Assembly (NCBI RefSeq): GCF_002848005.1 | Contig: NZ_PKHX01000002.1 | Span: forward strand, 62,001-126,000 | Direction: 5' to 3' | Length of the DNA: 64,000 nt | Source: Varibaculum cambriense | GTDB lineage: Bacteria > Actinomycetota > Actinomycetes > Actinomycetales > Actinomycetaceae | Part shown: positions 9,958-19,023 of the stretch, one piece after another | How the letters are laid out: each line of letters begins with the position of its first letter | How positions within the stretch are numbered: the first letter of the stretch is position 1 | Translations under genes and position numbers: made by a program | Notes under the pieces: generated by a model | Database searches by the model: none | What the model saw: the letters and a program-made list of their open reading frames with translations, nothing else | Told to the model about the DNA's origin: nothing

Positions 9958-10992
9958 ATGACGGCTCGACCTAAGCCACCGCATATGCGGATAGTACGAT
10001 CCGCAGGCGCATTAGTTTGGCGTCTGCGGCCAGAAGCCAACCCAAGTGCTGGTACCTCCCTCCCCGCGCAGCGCCAAGATATCGAAGTACTGATAGTGCA
10101 TCGACCCCGCTACGACGACTGGTCTTGGCCAAAGGGTAAACGCGAACCTGGGGAAGCTATCCCGGCAACAGCAGTACGCGAAGTTGAAGAGGAAACCGGG
10201 GTTCCCATTCGGCTGGGAGCGCCGCTGACCGTGCAGCGATATCGACTGGGGTCGGGAGTAACCAAAGAAGTTTATTACTGGGTGGGATTCCCCGATGTTC
10301 CCGCGGAAACCTTGCGGGCACGCCCCTTAGCTCCCCCAGCTCCTAGTAAAGAAATTGATAAATGCCAATGGGTGGGAGCGCGCAAAGCTATGCGGCTGCT
10401 GACTCGCCGCGGGGATCGTCGCCTGTTAGAAGAACTGCTTACCCGGCTAGCAGATCACACTTTAGTTACCCGAACGGTGGCAGTGCTCCGGCACGCTAAA
10501 GCCACTAAACGTTCCCATTGGGAAGGTGGCGAGATGACTCGCCCCCTTTCGCGGCGTGGCTCCTCGCAAGTGTTACGGTTGATCCCAGCGCTTTCAGCTT
10601 TGGGTATTAATCAGATAATTACTTCGCCGTGGCGCCGCTGCGTGGCCACCGTCGCCCCCTATGCCACGCTTTCGGGAACTCCCTTAAAAACGGAGGCCTC
10701 CTTTACCGAGGACGCCTATCGGGAAGATCCCGCGCAGATGCGCGCGGTAATCCGGGGAATACTTTCGAAAAGTCAGCTAGATAAGCCAGCTGCTCCCCTG
10801 GCGATTTGCGTTCATCGTCCCACGATTCCCGGGATTATTGGGGAGCTTGCCCCGTTTACTCCTAACCATCTGGGTAGGTTGCTGCCCCAGAGTGACCCCT
10901 ATTTAAAAACCGCGGGAATGCTACTGGTACATATAGCCGATTACCCGGAGCCGCGTGTTGTTGACCTGGAAGTATTTCGGCTAGACCCCTAG
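9958..10992 (+). CDS. mutT1: MutT1-like Nudix hydrolase fused to a histidine phosphatase domain
   Basis: This two-domain protein of 344 residues resembles mycobacterial MutT1, which removes oxidised guanine nucleotides and cleaves diadenosine polyphosphates. The Nudix box runs from Gly60 to about residue 82 with the REVEEETG core intact. The C-terminal half is a histidine-phosphatase fold with the LRHAKA motif (His179) in place of the usual RHG, and a second catalytic-type histidine in ICVHRPT. I chose the ATG at 9958, which gives a family-like N-terminus; the TTG at 9913 and GTG at 9949 are in frame but less convincing. It follows ppk on the same strand after a gap of about 120 bases. Confidence 0.92.
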   Translation: MTARPKPPHMRIVRSAGALVWRLRPEANPSAGTSLPAQRQDIEVLIVHRPRYDDWSWPKGKREPGEAIPATAVREVEEETGVPIRLGAPLTVQRYRLGSGVTKEVYYWVGFPDVPAETLRARPLAPPAPSKEIDKCQWVGARKAMRLLTRRGDRRLLEELLTRLADHTLVTRTVAVLRHAKATKRSHWEGGEMTRPLSRRGSSQVLRLIPALSALGINQIITSPWRRCVATVAPYATLSGTPLKTEASFTEDAYREDPAQMRAVIRGILSKSQLDKPAAPLAICVHRPTIPGIIGELAPFTPNHLGRLLPQSDPYLKTAGMLLVHIADYPEPRVVDLEVFRLDP

Positions 10993-11105
10993 GGTTTTGC
11001 CGGTGGAGTATTTCTCTACTCCCCTAAGCCTTGTGGGGCAATTGTGGATTTTAGGTACCTGGGGGACTCAACTTGCGCGAAAGTCAGGATCGCTAAAATG
11101 GGGAC

Positions 11106-11711
11106 ATGAGTAATTCCCATACCCCGGACTGCTCCGCATTTTCGGATGGCGACCCCCAAAACGCCAAGCCTATTTCCGCTTCTTACCTACTCCCGCGGGT
11201 AGGGATAGGTAGTGACGTTCATGCTTTTGCTGACCCGAAAGACCCCGGTTCTGCTGCTCGTCCTTGTATGGTAGCCGGACTTTCTTGGCCGGGAGAAACC
11301 CCACTTAAAGGACATTCGGATGCCGACGTAGCTGCACATGCTCTCTGTGACGCGATTTTATCGGCTGCTGGGCAAGGGGATCTGGGCACCCATTTTGGTA
11401 CCGATCGCCCCGAATGGAAAGGCGCCTCCGGCACCCAGTTACTGGTAGCCACTATGGAGATTATTAATCAGGCAGGGTGGGCGCTAGGAAACGCCGCGGT
11501 CCAGGTGATCGCGAACCGACCGCGGATGGGGCAGCGCTATCAACAGGCGCGTGCCGTACTTGAGGAAGCAGTAGGGGCGCCGGTATCGATTTCTGCCACT
11601 ACCTCGGACAAGCTGGGGTTCACTGGCCGCGGGGAGGGCGCGGCCGCCATAGCTACCGCGCTGGTTTATCCCCTAAGCAACCCGAACTCAGCGCGGGGAG
11701 CTAACCAGTAG
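11106..11711 (+). CDS. ispF: 2-C-methyl-D-erythritol 2,4-cyclodiphosphate synthase
   Basis: IspF forms the cyclic diphosphate intermediate in the non-mevalonate isoprenoid pathway. The metal-binding motif is Asp37-Val-His39, followed by the GHSDADV segment that supplies the third ligand. The [10 protein letters not shown] segment and the C-terminal [14 protein letters not shown] motif are also conserved. The protein has 201 residues compared with about 160 for the family because of an N-terminal extension of about 30 residues rich in Ser, Asp and Pro. Its usual partner ispD is not next to it in this window. It follows the MutT1-like gene after 113 bases. Confidence 0.96.
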   Translation: MSNSHTPDCSAFSDGDPQNAKPISASYLLPRVGIGSDVHAFADPKDPGSAARPCMVAGLSWPGETPLKGHSDADVAAHALCDAILSAAGQGDLGTHFGTDRPEWKGASGTQLLVATMEIINQAGWALGNAAVQVIANRPRMGQRYQQARAVLEEAVGAPVSISATTSDKLGFTGRGEGAAAIATALVYPLSNPNSARGANQ

Positions 11712-12099
11712 TCCCCCTCCCGGGGTGAAGCCAGTACCTAGCTCCTGCGTTCCCAGAAGAGTGAAAATAACCTTCCTCCAGACGTAAAGAAAACGCATAT
11801 TTTGCAAAAATATACGTAAGTAAAATTGCCGTTTCCTGCTTTTCCGAGCCAGTTTTCCTGTTTTAAGCGACCCAGATCATAGCAATGCAGGTCTTAAGGC
11901 CTAGATTTTTTAAGAAAAAAATGCTCCATAAACACCTTCTATAAACCCGGATTTTTCTGGGGTTTTACCCGAATTTAGCAAAAAGGATCCCTAGCTCTCA
12001 TATACCTAAAGTCCCGTGGGATATTGTGATTAGCTTGACAACGAGATATTATGTTTCGCAGTCGAAAGTCTCGGCGCTAATCCCCCGAAGGGAGAGCAA
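11712..12099. other. Intergenic region before putP
   Basis: This 388-base A+T-rich stretch has no credible gene. It contains short A/T-rich palindromes (for example ATATTTT-GC-AAAAATAT near 11800-11816), many A and T runs, and a CRP/GlxR-like 16-base site at 12025-12040. It is the likely control region for the proline genes. Confidence 0.6.
12025..12040 (+). promoter_or_regulatory. CRP/GlxR-like binding site upstream of putP
   Basis: The half-sites are TGTGA and TGACA separated by six bases, against the consensus TGTGA-N6-TCACA, so nine of ten half-site bases match. It lies 60 bases upstream of the putP start. Cyclic-AMP control of proline use would make biological sense, but the site is only a pattern match, and no crp gene is in the window. 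Confidence 0.35.
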
Positions 12100-13791
12100 A
12101 TGATAACTTCATTCTCAACATTACTGATGCCCACCGTCGGTGCGGCAGATTTTATAAATAGCGGAAGCACCAGCGGTATCGCCATCGCCATGGTTATTTA
12201 CTTCGTAGCCATGATCTTGATCGGTATCTACGGTTACACCCGCACCCAAACCATGGATGACTTCATGGTTGGGGGACGTTCCCTACCTCCCCTGGTCGCT
12301 GCCCTCTCGGCGGGCGCAGCAGATATGTCAGGTTGGCTAATGATGGGGCTGCCCGGGGCGCTCTACCTAACCGGTTTAGTGGAATCCTGGATTGCGATCG
12401 GCTTGCTGATTGGCTCCTGGTGCGCTTGGAAATGGGTAGCCCCCCGCTTGCGTTCCTATTCGCAAATAGCCGGAGACTCAATTACTGTCCCGTCATTCAT
12501 GTCAGCGCGTCTAAAGGACGATAAGTACATTCTCCAGCTGGTAGCCGGGATTATTATTCTTTTCTTCTTCACCATCTACGTAGCCAGCGGTATGGTCTCC
12601 GGTGGCGTATTCTTCGAATCGATTTTCCACGTTAACTACCACGTAGGCATGGTAATCGTAGCCGGCGTAGTTATTCTCTACACCTTGGTAGGCGGGTTCC
12701 TAGCTGTCTCCTGGACCGATATGGTACAGGGCATCATGATGCTAATCGCCCTGCTGCTAGTGCCAGTCTTCGGGGTGGTTGCCCTGGGCGGCTTCGGAGT
12801 TATGACTGGTACCCTCAACGGCTTGGAGGGTCATATGTTCTCCATCGTAGGTGATGGGGCTGCCGGCAAGCTGTCGATGCTCAATGGTCTTGCCTGGGGC
12901 CTCGGCTACGTAGGTATGCCTCACGTGATCGTGCGCTACATGGCGCTGCGCTCACCCAAGGAAGCAACTGCGGCTCGCCGCCTAGGCATCGGCTGGATGT
13001 TCCTGTGCGTGCTGGGCGCAACTTTGACCGCTTTGATCGGTCGCGCCTTGGCTGAAAACGGCCTCGCCGGAATCAAAGAATCTTTGGCCATGGTGAAGCA
13101 AAACCCGCAAGAAAGTATCTACCTGGTGATGGGGCAACAGCTCTTCCCCGCGGTACTCGCCGGGTTCATGTTGGCTGCTATTTTGGCCGCCATCATGTCT
13201 ACCGTTTCTTCACAGTTGCTGGTGACTTCCTCGGCAGTAGTAGAAGATATCTACCGCGGTATCAAGAAACGCCGCCTGCTGGGTGCCAAGGGTATCAATG
13301 CCGGCCGGATGGTGGTGTTAGCGATTTCGGTGATCGCCGCTTTCTTCGCTTGGTTCCGCACTGACTCGATTCTGGGTCTGGTGGCATTTGCCTGGGCAGG
13401 ATTCGGCGCCGCCTTTGGTCCGGTAATTGTACTCAGCCTCTACTGGCGCAAATACACCTGGCAGGGTGCGGCAGCCGGTATGGCCGTGGGAGCTATTACC
13501 GTGGGTATCTGGGGCAACCTGCCCGATACCTTACCGATGATCTTCCAGGTATACGAGATCCTGCCCGGGTTCTTGCTGAACCTGCTGGTATCGTGGCTGG
13601 TTTCCCGCGCCACCTACCAGCCGAATGCAGAGATTGAGGAAGAGTTCGACCTGTCGGTCAAGCTCGCTCACGCTTCGCAAGATGAAATCAATTCGGCTCT
13701 GAAAGGTCGCTCCGTCACTCCCGTTACTACCGTTCCGTTTGCTGAGGTAGAGGGGGAGCAATCGCTGACCACAGACAAGCCCAGCAAATAA
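12100..13791 (+). CDS. putP: Sodium/proline symporter
   Basis: PutP imports proline with sodium and belongs to the solute:sodium symporter family. At 563 residues it is slightly longer than E. coli PutP because of N- and C-terminal extensions. About 13 membrane segments are visible. Family stretches include DDFMVGGRSLPPLVAALSAGAADMSGW near residues 52-78 and the long AAILAAIMSTVSSQLLVTSSAVVEDIY segment near 360-385, which contains sodium-site serines. A GAAGGGAG ribosome site lies upstream of the ATG. The adjacent proline dehydrogenase gene on the same strand makes the substrate assignment strong. A CRP-like site lies upstream and a long hairpin follows the gene. Confidence 0.95.
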   Translation: MITSFSTLLMPTVGAADFINSGSTSGIAIAMVIYFVAMILIGIYGYTRTQTMDDFMVGGRSLPPLVAALSAGAADMSGWLMMGLPGALYLTGLVESWIAIGLLIGSWCAWKWVAPRLRSYSQIAGDSITVPSFMSARLKDDKYILQLVAGIIILFFFTIYVASGMVSGGVFFESIFHVNYHVGMVIVAGVVILYTLVGGFLAVSWTDMVQGIMMLIALLLVPVFGVVALGGFGVMTGTLNGLEGHMFSIVGDGAAGKLSMLNGLAWGLGYVGMPHVIVRYMALRSPKEATAARRLGIGWMFLCVLGATLTALIGRALAENGLAGIKESLAMVKQNPQESIYLVMGQQLFPAVLAGFMLAAILAAIMSTVSSQLLVTSSAVVEDIYRGIKKRRLLGAKGINAGRMVVLAISVIAAFFAWFRTDSILGLVAFAWAGFGAAFGPVIVLSLYWRKYTWQGAAAGMAVGAITVGIWGNLPDTLPMIFQVYEILPGFLLNLLVSWLVSRATYQPNAEIEEEFDLSVKLAHASQDEINSALKGRSVTPVTTVPFAEVEGEQSLTTDKPSK

Positions 13792-13867
13792 AAGTGGACT
13801 CTAGGAAAAAAGTCCCTTAAATCAGGGTACACTTACCCGCATCTAGTGTTACCTTGAACATATAAGC

Positions 13868-13908
13868 GCGTAGAGGGTCGAGCTCCCAGACAGCTCGGCT
13901 CTCTACGC
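13868..13908 (+). promoter_or_regulatory. 17-bp RNA hairpin between putP and putA
   Basis: Bases 13868-13884 pair with 13892-13908 around a 7-base loop. Two of the pairs are G-U, so the stem is complete only in RNA copied in the putP-putA direction. No T-run follows. It may stabilise the putP message, attenuate read-through, or set different levels of transporter and enzyme. Confidence 0.5.
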
Positions 13909-13960
13909 CTTAGGTGCGATCGATACCTATTAACAGTTTCCTAAGAAAGGACGCAAACAA

Positions 13961-16900
13961 ATGTCAGAAAGCGTGGCTCCCCCCAAAGCTGGTGGGGAAA
14001 CCGGCGACTGCCGTCATCTAGCGGATTTGGCGGTTGCCCGTGCCCAAAAATGGGTACGGGAGTCTGAGAAATACCCCGAAGATCGGGCAGCCAAACTCTT
14101 GTCCCAGGTGCTCGAAGATCAAGCCGGTCTCGACTTCACCGTTGCTTTTGTTGACGGGGTTATCCGCCCCGAGGACATTAAGGTCGCCGCGGAGGAGCTA
14201 AACCGTCTCTCATCCTCGTCCGTGAGCTTCCTGCCCTGGTACCTGCGTTTACCCTTTAAGGTGGGCGGCGCAATGGCTCCGCTGCTACCTAAAATGGTTA
14301 TCCCCATTACCCGCACTGTGTTCGCGAAACTAGTCGGGGATCTGGTTCTGGACGTATCCGATGCCAAACTGGGACCGGCGATTGAGCGGCTAAAGCAAGG
14401 CGGGATGCGACTGAATATGAACCTGCTGGGCGAAGCGATTCTTGGTGACGAGGAAGCCAATAAACGCCTCACTGACACCATGGCGCTACTGGAACGTCCC
14501 GATGTAGAGTACGTATCTTTGAAGGTATCGGCAGTGACCGGCCCCCACAATCCCTGGGCTTACGATCACGTAGTAGATCGGGCGGTAAATGCCCTCCTGC
14601 CGCTATATCGGCGCGCAAACTCCTATGAACCAAAGAAGTTCATCAACCTGGATATGGAGGAATACAAGGACCTCCATATGACCATTGATGTATTCAAGAA
14701 GATCCTGGAAACCCCCGGTCTAGAAAAGCTGGAAGCTGGCATCGTGTTGCAGGCTTACCTGCCCGACGCCCTCCCCGCTATGCAGAACCTGCAAAAATGG
14801 GCAGCGCAGCGCGTAGCCAATGGGGGCGGACGGATCAAAGTTCGCGTAGTAAAGGGTGCGAACCTATCGATGGAAACGGTTGATGCTCGCGAACGCGGTT
14901 GGGAACTCACCACCCAAAAGTGCAAGCAAGATACTGACTCCAACTACATGAAGGTGCTGGACTACGCCCTCACTAAAGAGCGCACTCGCAACATTAAGAT
15001 CGGCGTGGCCGGGATGAACCTGTTCACCGTAGGCTTTGCCTACGAGCTGGCGCATGAACGGGGAGTACTAGAGTCCGGAGGCGTAGAGTTCGAGATGCTG
15101 ACCGGGATGGCTTCACCCCAGTCCAAAGCAGTAGCCGAGGACACCGGTCACCTCCTGTTCTATGTGCCGGTAGTAAACCCGGAAGAGTACGACGTGGCGA
15201 TTGCCTACCTGGTGCGGCGACTGGAAGAAAACTCGCTGGATCAAAACTTCATGTCGGATATTTTCGATCTGGACGATGCCGATGTGCTGCACAAGGAAGA
15301 GCAGCGTTTCCGCCGTGCCTTGGAGCGGGTACACGACGTTGAGGTCGGCCCAGTCCGCCAGCAGAATCGTCTGACTGAAACAGCTGAAGACATTAAATCT
15401 TTCGTACAAGAGGACGGGGAGTGGACTTTCGAAAATACCCCGGATTCTGATCCTTCGCTACTGGAAAATATCGAATGGTCACGCCAGATCGTTAAGGCGA
15501 TTCCCGATTGCCAGATTGGAATAAAAGAGGTCGCGGAAGCCACCGTTTCCGACGCTAACGTACTGGACCAAATGCTGGCTGGCGCAGCCGCCGCAGCCGA
15601 AGTTTGGGCAGCTCGCCCCGCCAAAGAGCGCTCCGAGATTATTCACCGCGTAGGCATCGGACTCAGCCAGCACCGCGCCCAGCTGATGGAAGTTGCAGCT
15701 GCCGAATGCGGTAAAGCCCTAGATGGCGGGGATATCGAGGTATCTGAGGCTATCGACTTCTGCCACTACTACGCTCAGCAGTGCCTAGAGCTAGAACAGC
15801 AAGCGGGCGCGAAGTTTAAGCCGGCACGGGTAACGGTTTCTACCCCGCCCTGGAACTTCCCGATCGCGATTCCTACCGGTTCCACCGTGTCGGCGCTAGC
15901 TGCCGGTTCAGCCGTGATCTTCAAGCCGGCCAAGGAATCGTGCCGCACGGGCGCGTTGCTAGCCCAGATTATGTGGGAAGCAGGAGTTCCGCGTGAGGTG
16001 CTGCAGTTTGTCCAGCTAGGCAACCGGGATCTGGGCAAGAACCTGATGGCTGATGAACGGGTAGATCGCGTTATTTTGACCGGGTCGATCGACACCGCCA
16101 AGATGTTCCGTTCCTGGGACAACAATATGGGGCTGCTGGCGGAAACCTCCGGCAAGAACGCTATTATTGTCACTCCCTCGGCAGATCTGGATCTGGCAGT
16201 CAAAGATATTATTAACTCGGCGTTTAGTCACTGCGGACAAAAGTGCTCCGCTTCTTCACTGGCGATTCTGGTCGGTTCGGTAGGTTACTCCGAGAGGGTA
16301 CATCGTCAGCTACTTGACGGCGTGCGCTCCCTGATCGTGGACTACCCCTCCAACCCTTCCAGCCAGACCGGTTCGCTATGTACTCCGGCTAAGGGCAAGC
16401 TGCTGCGCGGCCTCACCACTTTGGGACCGGGCGAGCATTGGGCACTCAAGCCCAAGCAGCTAGATGAATCTGGGAAGCTGTGGACTCCGGGTATCCGCGC
16501 CGGGGTACAACCGGGCAGTGAATACCACCTGACCGAATACTTCGGTCCGATTCTGGGTATTATCCGCTGCGACACCCTAGAAGAAGCTATCGAGATCCAA
16601 AACGCAACCGACTACGGTTTGACCGCCGGTTTACACTCTTTGGATGCTGATGAAATCAACCTGTGGCTAGATCGCGTACAAGCCGGCAACGTCTACGTCA
16701 ATCGTGGCATCACCGGCGCGATTGTACGCCGCCAGCCCTTCGGCGGTTGGAAGAACTCCGCGATCGGCGCGGGTACGAAAGCCGGCGGTCCGTCCTACCT
16801 GTTTGGTTTAGGCGAATGGGAGGCCGATGGTACTCCGGAGAACGAAGGCGTGGAACTGCGTAACCGCGCCTTGGTGGAGGCCGCGAAAGTGGCACGCTCT

Positions 16901-17455
16901 TTGGACTCCAATAAAGAGTTCGTAATGGCTTCGCTACGTTCTTCACAGCAGGCTCTAGACACCGAGTTCGCTATTGGACATGATCCCTCGGATCTGCGGG
17001 TAGAGCGCAACGTGCTGCGTTACCGTCCGCTACCGGTACTTATCCGGCTATCCGAGGGCGAGGATGCCTCGCAGGTGTTAATGCTGGCCGCTGCCGGTCG
17101 CGCCGCTGGTTCTCAAGTGTCGGTATCGATGCCACAAGAACCAGATTCCGCGCTCTTGCAGTATCTGCGAGTCCAGCACATCGATTACGAGGTCGAGTCC
17201 GATCAAGCGTTCCGTGACCGGCTGCCCGCCTGGGCTGCAGGTGCCGGACTGGACGCCCGTATCCGCCTCATCGGTGGAGATGTAAAGGCACTCAATGAAG
17301 CCGTCAATGGCAATGTGAATGTGGCCGTCTGGTCGCATCCGGTGACCGCTTGTGGACGCGTAGAAATGATCCCATTTGTTCGCGAGCAGGCAGTGGCTTT
17401 CACTAACCACCGCTTCGGTAATCACACTCCGCTTTCGGAGCAGGTGAAAATCTAG
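13961..17455 (+). CDS. putA: Bifunctional proline dehydrogenase / L-glutamate gamma-semialdehyde dehydrogenase
   Basis: PutA oxidises proline to pyrroline-5-carboxylate with FAD and then to glutamate with NAD+. Residues about 90-470 form the proline dehydrogenase barrel (segments YVSLKVSAVTGP, GGRIKVRVVKGAN, FEMLTGMA). Residues about 545-990 form the aldehyde dehydrogenase, with TPPWNFPIAIPTG, the glutamate in LLAETSGKNA, and the catalytic Cys762 in HCGQKCSAS. About 170 residues follow as a C-terminal ALDH-like tail. There is no N-terminal ribbon-helix-helix domain, so it cannot be a DNA-binding autoregulator like E. coli PutA. It lies 169 bases after putP, has an AAAGGA site before the ATG, and is followed by a strong terminator. 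Confidence 0.96.
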   Translation: MSESVAPPKAGGETGDCRHLADLAVARAQKWVRESEKYPEDRAAKLLSQVLEDQAGLDFTVAFVDGVIRPEDIKVAAEELNRLSSSSVSFLPWYLRLPFKVGGAMAPLLPKMVIPITRTVFAKLVGDLVLDVSDAKLGPAIERLKQGGMRLNMNLLGEAILGDEEANKRLTDTMALLERPDVEYVSLKVSAVTGPHNPWAYDHVVDRAVNALLPLYRRANSYEPKKFINLDMEEYKDLHMTIDVFKKILETPGLEKLEAGIVLQAYLPDALPAMQNLQKWAAQRVANGGGRIKVRVVKGANLSMETVDARERGWELTTQKCKQDTDSNYMKVLDYALTKERTRNIKIGVAGMNLFTVGFAYELAHERGVLESGGVEFEMLTGMASPQSKAVAEDTGHLLFYVPVVNPEEYDVAIAYLVRRLEENSLDQNFMSDIFDLDDADVLHKEEQRFRRALERVHDVEVGPVRQQNRLTETAEDIKSFVQEDGEWTFENTPDSDPSLLENIEWSRQIVKAIPDCQIGIKEVAEATVSDANVLDQMLAGAAAAAEVWAARPAKERSEIIHRVGIGLSQHRAQLMEVAAAECGKALDGGDIEVSEAIDFCHYYAQQCLELEQQAGAKFKPARVTVSTPPWNFPIAIPTGSTVSALAAGSAVIFKPAKESCRTGALLAQIMWEAGVPREVLQFVQLGNRDLGKNLMADERVDRVILTGSIDTAKMFRSWDNNMGLLAETSGKNAIIVTPSADLDLAVKDIINSAFSHCGQKCSASSLAILVGSVGYSERVHRQLLDGVRSLIVDYPSNPSSQTGSLCTPAKGKLLRGLTTLGPGEHWALKPKQLDESGKLWTPGIRAGVQPGSEYHLTEYFGPILGIIRCDTLEEAIEIQNATDYGLTAGLHSLDADEINLWLDRVQAGNVYVNRGITGAIVRRQPFGGWKNSAIGAGTKAGGPSYLFGLGEWEADGTPENEGVELRNRALVEAAKVARSLDSNKEFVMASLRSSQQALDTEFAIGHDPSDLRVERNVLRYRPLPVLIRLSEGEDASQVLMLAAAGRAAGSQVSVSMPQEPDSALLQYLRVQHIDYEVESDQAFRDRLPAWAAGAGLDARIRLIGGDVKALNEAVNGNVNVAVWSHPVTACGRVEMIPFVREQAVAFTNHRFGNHTPLSEQVKI

Positions 17456-17757
17456 GCGCTGCGTTAGTTCCATAACTAAATAAATACCTTGCGGGGGTTG
17501 GGAAATATTTCCCAACCCCCGCAAAAGTTTTCCCCGAAAATAAGACACCTACCACGGGTAAACATCGGCTGATTATGGGCATTAGCACCTGATTATTCCG
17601 CTGCGCCCGCTGGGCTGTCTGCATGCTCGTACCCTAGGATTCAAGCTGGAGCCTGCCCGCAGTTGCCAACTGTCCTAAGCACCAATTGGCCTAGGACTCT
17701 AGCAGAGTCAAAACCGGCTAGTTACGCACTGGCAGGTCTGCTAATTGCTCCTGGGGC
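17456..17757. other. Intergenic region between convergent putA and GH3 genes
   Basis: The region holds the 36-base palindromic terminator at 17489-17524. The remaining 230 bases show only a weak 6-bp hairpin near 17697-17711 and no supported gene. Confidence 0.6.
17489..17524. terminator. Strong palindromic terminator after putA
   Basis: This is a perfect 36-base palindrome with an 18-base G-rich arm and its exact complement, folding into a long stem with an A/T loop. An AGTTTT stretch follows. It lies 33 bases after the putA stop, and being symmetrical it could also stop transcription from the minus-strand GH3 gene. Confidence 0.85.
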
Positions 17758-19008
17758 TCACTTAGCCGCTTTTAACTGCAACTTGGTGGTTACGATCCTA
17801 GTTACTGACTTATTTACCTGCTCCTGGCTGATCTTCCCAGATTTCACTGCCGCTAGCACCCCCTGATAGGCGGCATCATAATCTTTAGGATCGAGCACCA
17901 TGTCGATTCCTGCCTGGATCGCCTGTACTGCGGCCTCTGCCGGCTGGTAGTTGTCGCTAATCGCCCCCATGCTCATGGCATCGGTGATCAAAATTCCTTG
18001 ATACTTTAGCTTTTCTCGCGCCCAACCCGTTACCACCTGCTTTGACAGGCTAGCGGGAGTGTTGTCCCCAAAAGCCTTCGGAAAACACACGTGGCTAACC
18101 ATAATCAGTTTTACGTCTTTAGCAACCGCATCTTTAAACGGCACTAAATCCACATTTTCCAACTGAGTGGCGTCCAGTTGCGAAACAGTAATCCCCTTAT
18201 GGGAGTCCGCACTGGTAGAGCCGTGGCCGGGAAAATGCTTATAGGTGGCAAGTACGCCACTGGTCTGCAAGCCTTTAGTAAAAGCCGCTGCCATCTCGGC
18301 AACCATCTGGGGATCATTGCCGAACGCGCGATATTTAAGCAAATCATTTTGCGGATTCGTTAGCACGTCCGCATCGGGGGCAAAATCGATATTAAACCCG
18401 AGATCAGCCAGATATTTACCCATTTCAGTACCAATTTGGAGGGCCCGATTGCTATCTTTCCCCGCACCGACCTCACTCATATTCGGATAGGGTTTAATCC
18501 CCATTCCCTTGCTGCCGCTAACTCGAGCGACGGTGCCGCCCTCCTCATCAACCGCAATAAAGGCGGGGATCCCGACCCGCTCTTTACTGTATTTTTGCAG
18601 GTTAGCGAGCATAGTTTTTACTTGCTCCGGTGATTGCAAATTCGCCGAGTTATAGATAACGCCCCCCACTGGTCGCTTCACAAACGCCTTTTTGGTTTGG
18701 TCCCCCGAAGCCACTACGCTCCCGTTGAACTTGGAGAGCGCTTCCGGAGTTACCATAAACATCTGGGCAACTTTATCTTCTAAAGACATTTTTGCTACCA
18801 GAGCTGCAGCCGGATCCGCACTGGCGTTTTTCGCCAGGGTGCTAGCGGTGGGAGCGGGAGTAGGTTTTTCCGGCTTTGCCTTAGAGCCATCGGTGGCGTT
18901 GGAGCAGGCACTTACCATTCCTAAGGAGACCGTCAGTAGCATTGCAGTTACTATCAAACGCCACTTTTTTGTAAGACTCTTGCTGACCAGTAATTTTCTT
19001 TTTGTCAT
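17758..19008 (-). CDS. Glycoside hydrolase family 3 lipoprotein (NagZ-like beta-N-acetylhexosaminidase)
   Basis: This 416-residue secreted enzyme is predicted to cleave N-acetylglucosamine from muropeptides or other glycans. It has a basic N-terminus, a hydrophobic signal segment (about residues 17-33) and a lipobox ending VSAC at about Cys35, then a Pro/Thr-rich linker. The GH3 barrel carries KHFPGHG at 257-263, the family's acid/base loop with ADSHKG, and the nucleophile Asp343 in ITDAMSMGAI. Length and the absence of a second domain match NagZ-type proteins. Unlike Gram-negative NagZ, it would act outside the cytoplasm, tethered to the membrane. It starts 15 bases after the VWA/lectin gene, so the two form an operon. 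Confidence 0.92.
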   Translation of the reverse strand: MTKRKLLVSKSLTKKWRLIVTAMLLTVSLGMVSACSNATDGSKAKPEKPTPAPTASTLAKNASADPAAALVAKMSLEDKVAQMFMVTPEALSKFNGSVVASGDQTKKAFVKRPVGGVIYNSANLQSPEQVKTMLANLQKYSKERVGIPAFIAVDEEGGTVARVSGSKGMGIKPYPNMSEVGAGKDSNRALQIGTEMGKYLADLGFNIDFAPDADVLTNPQNDLLKYRAFGNDPQMVAEMAAAFTKGLQTSGVLATYKHFPGHGSTSADSHKGITVSQLDATQLENVDLVPFKDAVAKDVKLIMVSHVCFPKAFGDNTPASLSKQVVTGWAREKLKYQGILITDAMSMGAISDNYQPAEAAVQAIQAGIDMVLDPKDYDAAYQGVLAAVKSGKISQEQVNKSVTRIVTTKLQLKAAK

Positions 19009-19023
19009 TGTTATCCGTGATTC

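Noticed and set aside
12035..12052. TTGACA followed by TATTAT as a promoter for putP.
   Set aside because: The two boxes are only six bases apart, far from the usual 16-18.
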